A stretch of DNA of 64,000 bases from Nymphaea colorata (Eukaryota > Streptophyta > Magnoliopsida > Nymphaeales > Nymphaeaceae): positions 785,528-849,527 of the forward strand of contig NC_045140.1 of the NCBI RefSeq assembly GCF_008831285.2, written 5' to 3'. The stretch's first letter is position 1, and each line of letters opens with the position of its first letter. Of the stretch, positions 56,131-64,000 are shown in pieces. Made by a program: the position numbers and the translations under genes. The notes beneath the pieces are model-generated. The model was not told where the DNA came from. It saw nothing but the letters and a program-made list of their open reading frames with translations, and searched no databases.

Positions 56131-58260
56131 AATTGTCACGTATCTTATTGCATCAAGGACAGAACGTGGGTTTCTTATATAGCTGGTTATCATTATCTAT
56201 TCATAGAAAATGATATTGTGAGTATCTGTTTAAGAGTTTAATTTGACTAAAATTTATCCTCATGCCCTTGTTTAATTGCTTGTGGATTTCACGTAGCATA
56301 AAATTCAAGAGCTCTCTCTTGGGTTCCATGCAGGTGGGCCTGCACCCATTTGCACAACCAACTGTAGCATTTTCACATCAAATTCAACTACTGAAATTTA
56401 ATAGATATAATATCAGATTTGGATAAGGATGTAGTGGATCTACCAGTAAAGTCAAATGGTATATATGATTTTGTTACGTTTTTAGAAATCGGATATGGCT
56501 GAAGTTTAGCTTTTCCTCAAATGCCTTTGTAATTGATAATTTACGAGTGAAAAAATCACTGCATATCACAAAGTCGGTTCTTTATATAATTATTATTAAT
56601 CAGTTATCATATAAAACATGATTAAAAGGAAGAAATGCATTAATTTTGATTATGATGTTCTACTAGTGATATTTATGTATTTTTCGCATAGTTGGCTCGC
56701 CGAGTTGGCTGGAGAAATTATGTTATTCGCAGAAGTTATGTTATTTGTTTCTAGTGTGCATAACAAAAAATATTTTATGTTGTCTGGCTAAGAACCGGAA
56801 CCCTCACCATTTTCCATATTCTTCAAAATACATCAAGGTGATGCTTCTGCTATGTTTCAACTTGATAACGGTACTCATTCTTTTGCTACATAAAGAGTTC
56901 TATGCAGCAATAACTCAATACGAAACTATTGTGTCAACCCCTTCATAAATAATAATTTTATTTATTCAAGTAGGTAATCCTAATGAAATCATGTAAAAGT
57001 GAAAACATGCATGTAAGTTGGCATGACGACAATGGTCATGGCAAGGAAAATGACATGTTCTAGAATTGCATGTTGTAAACATGATTTACGTGAATGAGAT
57101 AATGAATTCAAGAAATATTGCAATATTCATGATGTAATGTACATTGATATAAATGGCATATATGAAGACACAATGATATGCATGAAAGCGTATGGGCACA
57201 TTCATCTTGTAATTAACATGCATTAATGGCAAATTGACATGTACATTAGTGGCGTGCGTGAAGATATTGAGTATATATAAAGATATAATACGATCATTTA
57301 TCACCTCATATTTATGGGTGACCAAGTGGAGTATTTTACTCTATCGCCTTGAATAGAGTCGAAGTTCTCACCCAATCATTAGCGCTTCTAATGTACTGGG
57401 TATGCTTTTAATGCATCGGAATGTCGTCCCTGACGCACTTCAACTTGCAACGTTGATGATCCCCTTTTTGTAGTACAAAGAATTGAAGTTCTCAAGATTC
57501 AAAACAAAAACCGACCTTCTACCAACTCCTATCATCCCTTGCATGTATTTGAAACATTAATCTGACATGCTTTATTACATGTCATGGAGTATATATACAG
57601 GCATAGGTGGCTGGCTGGGGAATCGCCTGAGTCAATTCAAGTCGCTAGAAAACAGTCAAGGTTAGCATGATTCGCCCCTAACTCACCACTAACTCGGTTT
57701 GACTCGACCGTGACTCACCTCTGATTCGGCCCAACTTGGCCCTGATTTGTCTTTACTCGCTCCATTCAGGTTATTTTAAAACTCAACTGAGTCAACGAGT
57801 CAACTCGCTAACCCAGAAACCCAGCCATCAAATGATCCAACTCCATGTCATGAGTTTGCCTACTATATATACAGGTTCTACGGGTGTAAGTTGTCCAAGC
57901 CATAGAGATTCCTCATATGATGTATAGTAGAGGTGGAGCCAAAGGCTGGCAAAAATAAAATTTTACCACTTGAAATCTTTAAAAATTTTAATTTGTCCTT
58001 CTAAAGACTGTGAAAATTATATAATGCCCCGCCACAACACTTAGTATATACCAAATCGTCTGTCATAAATAGGGCTAAACAACGATCCGAGCTAACTTGG
58101 GGTCAACTCAAACTCGCTCGAAAAAACTCAAAAGATACTCGAAATGATAAACTAGTCAAGTTCGAGTTTCAGGAACTCGACTAGTTTATACTCGACTCAA
58201 CATGCAATCCGATGCTCTATATGATACTGCCAAAACTGGTTCACTGGTTTTAACTTTTAG

Positions 58261-58440
58261 GGTAAAAACAAATTTTCACAAGTTACATGAGTTAAAAGGC
58301 TTACAAGATTTAAACGAGTTACATGAGTACACGCTTACATGAGTTAAACGAGTTAATGCTTACAAAAGTTAACGCCCAACGAGCTAATACTTAAAAGAGT
58401 TAAATGGGTTAAACGAGTCAAGTTTGAGCTCAATTTTGTG
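58261..58440. repeat. Degenerate short tandem repeats
   Basis: Repeated words ACGAGTTA, CATGAGTTA, GCTTACA and GTTAAACGAGTTA follow each other with a loose period of about 20 bp. The flanks (58080-58230 and 58440-58500) are rich in CTCGA/TCGAG words like the 68-bp-period repeat family. Confidence 0.6.
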
Positions 58441-60179
58441 TAGTCGAGTCGAGCTCGAGCTTGCTATAAGGAGTTTGACTCGAGTTCGAGCCGAGCTCTA
58501 ACTGGCATGCAGCCTAGTAATAGGGAGCTCGTGAACTTAGAGTGGTTCACCCACCTGTTAATGAATTATAGGGCCGCCTTATTTTCAATATCAACAATTA
58601 GGATATGACAAGGAGATGTTTTTGCATTGTTTAAGTCATCATTATTTGGCATAAATGACCTACTTTAAATGGGCTTTATGATATCATTGTTACTGTCTCA
58701 TAAATGTCTCAAAAAATGAAACTGATTCATAAAATACTAACAAATAATCCATGATTTTGCCTCGTTTTTTAGGCACATTCATGTGACAGTAATAATTTGT
58801 TATATGTTGTCAAACAACTCTTAAAGGTTCCTTCTCAACTAACTTTTTGTGTAGTGTTTGTTGTTGCTAAAATTGCAATCCCGAAATAAAATCTCAGGAT
58901 TGTAAATCCTGGAATTATGTGGATGAGGGATTCCATTGATCCCTTTCTAAATTATTTTCCCAGTGATTTGGTTCTGGTGTTTGCTGCCACCAGCTAGGGA
59001 ACAGTGGGATTCGAACTAGTATCAGGTCGAGACAGATAATCATTATCGCAGGCTCATTGAATGAACAAATGAGCATACATATATGTAACTAAATAGATCG
59101 AAAACATAATTTGATCCAACGAAACAAATCTAAATGCAATTATCAAAACAAGATTTGAACCCATAAATATTATTTTATAAATATAAATGTTGACTATGAA
59201 GAATATTTGATAAAAAAACGATAATAAATCAGAAATAGGCAGTTTCGGATGAATAAGAAAGTCGCACCTCTCACGGTGCGATTAAAAATCCTGGGATATG
59301 AATATCGGATAGGCGGCAAATATCCTGGATTATTTTCATTATTTTCCCTTGTAAAGCTTTTATTCAATTTCCAATGTTCATTCTTAGTTTCTTTTGGAAG
59401 GAATGCCCTAAAGTGAAATTGAAAATTTGATATAAACATTTTGTTACCGCCTATAGAAAAATTAAGTAATTAAAACTAGAAACTTAATTTTGAAAAAAAA
59501 CATTTTTTTGACAATGTATTGACTTATAGGACTTCATAAAGTTGATTGGTAACCACTTTCATGAGTACACGGACCCAAAAGTTTATAAACTCTTTGGCTT
59601 GCACTAAAGAGCCAATTTAGGCAAATATTTTTTTAATTTTTAAGTTCATTAATATATCTTTCCTAATGCACCAAAGCACTTGCGAAGTATATGATTTTAC
59701 TCATTTCACAAATTCAGGAAATTTGATATAAACATTTCCTAAGGCACTAATCTCAGTTCTTATTAATTGATCAATACTAACGTGCTCGAGCTACCATGCA
59801 TTTGTTTGGCTCAATGTGACTTAATCATCATGTTTGTTTCCCTCAACTTTAATACTTCTATAACAAAACCACTAATATGATGATTAATACAGTATATGTT
59901 GTATAAGAGATTTACTAAGATAAATATTTCAGTAAAAAAATAAGCAAATGTTGGCATCACAGTGGCAAATATCGGCAAATTTGCCCAAGACGGTCTTTTA
60001 AACAGCCTTTTATAACTAGAACAAAACTTGTTACTTTGTGAAAATTCTAATAATTTAAGTTGCTTGACTTCTAATTGAGCAGTCATTTTCTTCATTGGTT
60101 AGTATTTCTTCAATTGGATGCTTATTAACTAGAGTCTGAAAGCTTTTTTCTTATAACAAGCATGCAAAATGTATACATA

Positions 60180-60335
60180 GAGAGAGAAACCAGTTCACTT
60201 GACCTCATAATAGTGACCCTAATCACAAGATCAGCGCTCATTGATACTATCAGGATAGCACCTTTTAGGATTCGAACTGAGGACATGACTACAATACATC
60301 GGTTGTGCTACCCAGTGTGTGAGAGAGAGCGGGGC
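60180..60335 (-). mobile_element. tRNA-derived SINE (candidate)
   Basis: On the minus strand an A-box match TAGCACAACCG (60310-60300) is followed after 22 nt by a B-box match GTTCGAATC (60277-60269), a good fit to the pol III consensus. The surrounding sequence does not fold into a full tRNA cloverleaf, so it is a SINE head rather than a tRNA gene. The 3' end is not defined. Confidence 0.5.
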
Positions 60336-61079
60336 GCTTCTATTAATCAAATTATCAGAATGTACAGGACAATTAACTGAATACTTAATTAAATTAATCA
60401 ACCGTTTTATATAACAAATAAGCTACTCTCCCTCTTTGAAACTTCTGCTCAAATAAGTCGGAATGTTCTAACTTTGTCAATTGATTCCATTTATACTTGC
60501 GTCCTTTGATGACAAATTCTGGTCAAGGTTTGTTGTATTGCAATCCGTCTTTTTTGGAAAACAAGAAAAATCTAGAAGTTCTAGTCCACGAAGCAGCTGC
60601 GAGGAAGGCACATGTGGACTTGTGTGGGCAATCGCCTACCCAAATTATTTATTTACATATTAGTACCTCATAGCCATTAACATATTTAATTATTGGTAAC
60701 TATCATATCTTTTACTATATATATGTATGTTTGAAAGATCTAATATTTTTTTTGAGGGATTTAAAGTTTAATATTTAGTATTCATTAGTGCCCCTTAGTT
60801 ATAAATTTTTGGTGGCTCTAAAAGTAAAAATAAATTTTGAAGAATTAAGTTATGTGGATTGATGCCTTGACCTAACACAAGATTTTTGGTAGTTGGTGCC
60901 AATGTAGAAGCATTCCATGCTAGGCTGGTTTTCCAACAACCACGACAAATTTTATTGATTGTGGCAAAAAGGAAGAGTACATATAAGAAGGGATCATGTT
61001 AGGAAAGATTCTTCATAGAGACTGAACTATCGAGTCTGAGTTCAGTCAGCTCGAGTTCGGCTCGACTAATGAAACATCA

Positions 61080-61252
61080 AGCTCGAGCTTGACTCGATTA
61101 AAGCTTGATAAATTTATTTGAATATAATTGATATTCATCGTTACTTGTTCGAGTTCGACTCGATTAAGGCTCGACAAACTCGTTTGAATAAAATTAATAT
61201 TTATCGTTACATGTTGAGCTGGACTCGGTTCAACAAACTGGTAAACTCATTT
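61080..61252. repeat. Dispersed repeat with about 68-bp internal period (copy 2)
   Basis: Two to three units of CTTGACTCGATTAA(A/G)GCT.., AATTGATATTCATCGTTAC and TGTTCGAG(T/C)TCGA are spaced 68 bp apart, on the same strand and of the same family as 27361-27610. Confidence 0.85.
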
Positions 61253-62415
61253 AGATAATATTTGTTGTATATTCGCAACTGATTCGATTCCCCAAATTAG
61301 CAGCTTCATTGGAAACTGAATCGGGTCTGCCATGCTGCCGATTCAGTGAGGAGGCCGACTCAATCGTAAAAAATTGGCAAAAGCTTATTATTATACTTAT
61401 TTTCTAAATAAATAAAAATTTAAAAATATTAAGATGTCAAGAAAGATTTGCATGGCAATCGTTTCGTTCGGTGAATCAATTTGCCAAGTTCACAGAATTA
61501 GATAGTAAAATATTGTTTAATTGGATTCAAAGTCGGGTTTGACCATAGGAATTGTAAGTCAAAATAAAATTGAAAAGAAAATCGTCTGCAAATTCGATCC
61601 GAGTTACAAACAACATTTTTCTTATCGAATCCGATCAATCAGATCGAGAATGCGTTGAAGCTGAATCGAGGACGAGCATAGCAAGCTGAGCTGAGCCGAG
61701 CGGAGCCGAGAGTCGCAATCGTTGAGCAGCCCCCAGACATTCTGGAAACAACAAGGAAGGTGGGGAGAACGAACTTTCCTCCTCTTGCTCTTCTACCGGT
61801 GGATGCAAGTCGCCTGCGGCGGAGAGGTGTAGGAGGCGAGCGGGAACGACTTCCGAGGCACCCCCACGCTCGAGAAGTTCATCGTTTTTCTTCGTTGGGG
61901 AGTGCCGAATAGTTTGCGTATGAACTCTCGATTCTTGTTGCCTTGCTTATTGGGTTCTTGATTCCCGGTCTCTTGTCATTGTGGACAAGGAAAAGTGTTG
62001 TTCTTAAATTTTTGCTTCACTGCGAGGGGTCTGTCATCTGTGTTCCTCGAATTCCCATGTTCTCTGATCAGCGGAAAGTCGTCGCGGGGAAGGCGACAGG
62101 GTGTTGTTTATTTGACTGTTATTTGGATTTCTTTAGCATGTTGGTGGCTTTCTGACCTCTCTTTTTACGGCTCTGCTGTTGCCCTTATGCCTTGGGATCG
62201 ATTTTGTCATTTGTGGAGTTTTTTTTTTTTAATTACCAGTGATTTTGATTTTTTTGGTCTAATTCAAAAGTATTCCAATGCATTTCGGCTTGGACAGATT
62301 TTCTGAATCTTGTCGAGAATCAATTCCGTTCAAACGTTTCTTAAAGGCGTTGGTTTTGTTCGTCTAATATTTGGTGACGAACTGTTCTCTTTGCAGCAGA
62401 GTTTAGATTAGAGCC

Positions 62416-64000
62416 ATGTCGTTCTTCCGCGGCATTTCTACACTGTCGAAGCTCCGATCGCAAATTGTAAGCGAATGCATTCTTTTGAATTCTGCAGTTG
62501 TTGTTGGGTTGATCTCTACTCGTTTGATGAAATTGCGATGCAAGCTGGTTCTTGGTTAAGTTGGGACGTCGACAGTGTAATCTCCTCCTTTTTCTATTTT
62601 GCAGGCGCAACGTTCAAATTACGATCGGTTGGTTCGATTGCTTCAGACACAGAGTGCTTCTGAACTTGTATGACCCTTTACACTGCAATATCTTTCAGAC
62701 TATTGAAAAGTGTCTTAAAACGAATTTGATTAATAAATCTTCTTATCATGTTCTCTGGATAAGTTTCTGGCATTGATTTTGTGATATTTGAGTCTACTTT
62801 CACTAGAAAGCTGAAACGATATAATGCGTGAATTTGCTTTCTTTGGAAATAAATCAAAGAAAATGGATTGGAACAGATTTCCTTTGTACACAGGTGTGAC
62901 TTTGATTTATCTGGTTCCCATGAAAGCATTTTCTCTCCCTCCCTCTCTCTCTCTCTCTTTTTCTACGCTCCTGTCCAAAAATACGATGACCTAGGCTTCT
63001 GCTTCTAGTTGCTGTTGATGGAAAAAGCATCATATCTAATCGATCCCATGACTATAGGGAGCCCTGGAAGACAAAGTAACCTGACAATATGCTAGTAATG
63101 TGTATAGGCAACTTTTAGTTGGATATTTTGGGCTAGAAGCCTAGAAATAAATTTCGTTGTGGCCTTGTATCCTTGTAGTATCAGCCTGGAAATAAATTTC
63201 ATTATGGCCTTATATCCTTGCAGTTATAAGTAACTTGTAAACAGAACAAAGGTTTATCAAATGTGACAACCTTCACATGATCGTTGAGGTATTTTTTTTG
63301 CACCATGTTCTACAGTTCTACCAAAATAAGGTCTAGATAGACTTTCTTCACAGTTGATGACTCTCCCATTCTAATGATTCTATGTATTAGCTTTTGGTGG
63401 TTTTCCCTTACTCTTAATGTTCAACTTTTTGGCTTTCTTTGTTTTATCTCTGGGTGTGGAGTTTGTTCTCTTGATTTCACAGAAACAATGTTTTTTGTGT
63501 TTGTTTCATGCAGGACCTTCATGCTCAGTTGAAGGAGCTTATCCCAGAGCAGCAGGTATCTTGTACCATTTGGTTTCCAGTACTTTATTGACTGTTGTTA
63601 GTACAGACCAGCATGCTTTGTAATTTTACATTAGAAATTATGTAAATACATGTATATATGTTGTATTTATATTTTATTCATATGTTTATATTTAATCATG
63701 ACTATATATATTTTATATATGTACCACTATGCTTTTATATGTTTATATGTATAAATCTGATGTATGTACTTGTATATAGGTTCAGGTCTGTATTTTTAAC
63801 GTTTTTCTTCCTTTTTAATTCATTTTTCTATTTATTTTCAAACTGGAGAGGTTTAGGCTTTGATCCAGTAGAGTTGGACTAGCTCCAATGGCTTTTATTT
63901 GGAGCCGTTGGAGCTATCCAACAACTAACTCTCTAAGAGGCCTCTCTCTTATTCCTTATGTATTATAGTCTATAAATAGGGGAGAAAATCTCCAGTTGGC
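62416..64000 (+). CDS. CSY4: Mitochondrial citrate synthase, N-terminal exons (partial)
   Basis: Three coding exons are present: 62416-62466, 62605-62667 and 63514-63555, each a whole number of codons with GT-AG introns. The gene continues beyond the window. The 52 residues start MSFFRGISTLSKLRSQI, rich in Arg/Ser/Leu with no acidic residue, as in a mitochondrial presequence. They continue AQRSNYDRLVRLLQTQ, then SASELDLHAQLKELIPEQQ, which matches the start of mature plant citrate synthase (DLKSQLQELIPEQQ in Arabidopsis CSY4). An acceptor at 62396 suggests a 5' UTR intron. Role by family: condensation of acetyl-CoA and oxaloacetate in the TCA cycle. No catalytic residues are in view. 63556-64000 is intron 3. 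Confidence 0.88.
63873..63922. repeat. 20-bp-arm hairpin near the window end
   Basis: GTTGGACTAGCTCCAATGGC.. at 63873 pairs with ..GCCGTTGGAGCTATCCAAC ending at 63922, with one bulge and one mismatch, around a TTTATTTGG loop. About 50 bp downstream is CTATAAATAGGGG, a TATA-box-like word. Inside citrate synthase intron 3 this suggests the start of a retroelement LTR or another insertion cut by the window edge. Confidence 0.55.

Larger units (their letters stand above)
54722..62415. other. Gene-poor region between RH30 and citrate synthase (divergent promoters)
   Basis: 54722 to about 55050 is the RH30 leader and promoter. About 61700-62415 is the citrate synthase leader, with a 5' UTR intron acceptor TTTGCAG ending at 62396. 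Between them I see only decayed repeats: an RNase H pseudogene, 'gactcg'-rich DNA at 57600-57830, short tandem repeats at 58261-58440, a SINE-like element and a dispersed repeat. No intact gene is recognisable. Confidence 0.55.

Noticed and set aside
60262-60320. tRNA gene
   Set aside because: A and B boxes are present on the minus strand, but I cannot form an acceptor stem and anticodon arm; a SINE head fits better.

Overview
This 64 kb window is nuclear DNA from a flowering plant. The protein-coding genes are split by many introns, almost all GT-AG. Every recognisable gene product is of plant type: a plastid ABC transporter, a plant cystinosin, a plant RING ligase, an RH30-type DEAD-box helicase and a plant mitochondrial citrate synthase. 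Intergenic and intronic DNA is AT-rich and full of microsatellites, MITE-like elements and decayed repeats. I cannot name the species from the sequence alone.

Layout: (1) 1-4425, no gene seen; two small Tourist-type MITE candidates and microsatellites. (2) 4426-7020 minus, a five-exon RING E3 ligase of the AIRP2 family (247 aa). (3) 7021-14236, gene-poor, with two SINE-like heads and a threefold 55-bp tandem repeat. (4) 14237-22063 plus, an eight-exon cystinosin homologue (287 aa) with a very strong G-quadruplex motif in intron 4. (5) 24874-26641 minus, a three-exon gene for a 67-residue protein, with exons too short to show up as long ORFs. (6) 26642-31543, repeat-rich, with a dispersed 68-bp-period repeat, an inverted-repeat-bounded segment and a MITE-like element. 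(7) 31544-46267 plus, an 18-exon ABCB26/TAP1-type plastid half-size ABC transporter (702 aa) with one GC-AG intron and two transposon-like insertions in its introns. (8) 48819-54721 minus, a ten-exon DEAD-box RNA helicase of the RH30 type (731 aa) with a long Gly/Arg-rich N-terminus. (9) 54722-62415, gene-poor, with a decayed RNase H domain of a non-LTR retroelement, a SINE-like element and a second copy of the 68-bp-period repeat. (10) 62416 to the window end, plus, the first three coding exons of a mitochondrial citrate synthase.

The genes are independent housekeeping or regulatory loci: protein ubiquitination, lysosome/vacuole cystine export, plastid transport, RNA remodelling and the TCA cycle. 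There is no sign of an operon, a biosynthetic gene cluster or a defence island. I rebuilt exon structures by hand from splice sites and reading-frame continuity; every junction given preserves the frame and the family sequence. I found no convincing new biological system. The points most worth a second look are the GC-AG intron with a nested TIR element, the intronic G-quadruplex, the small three-exon gene, and the extended RGG domain of the helicase.
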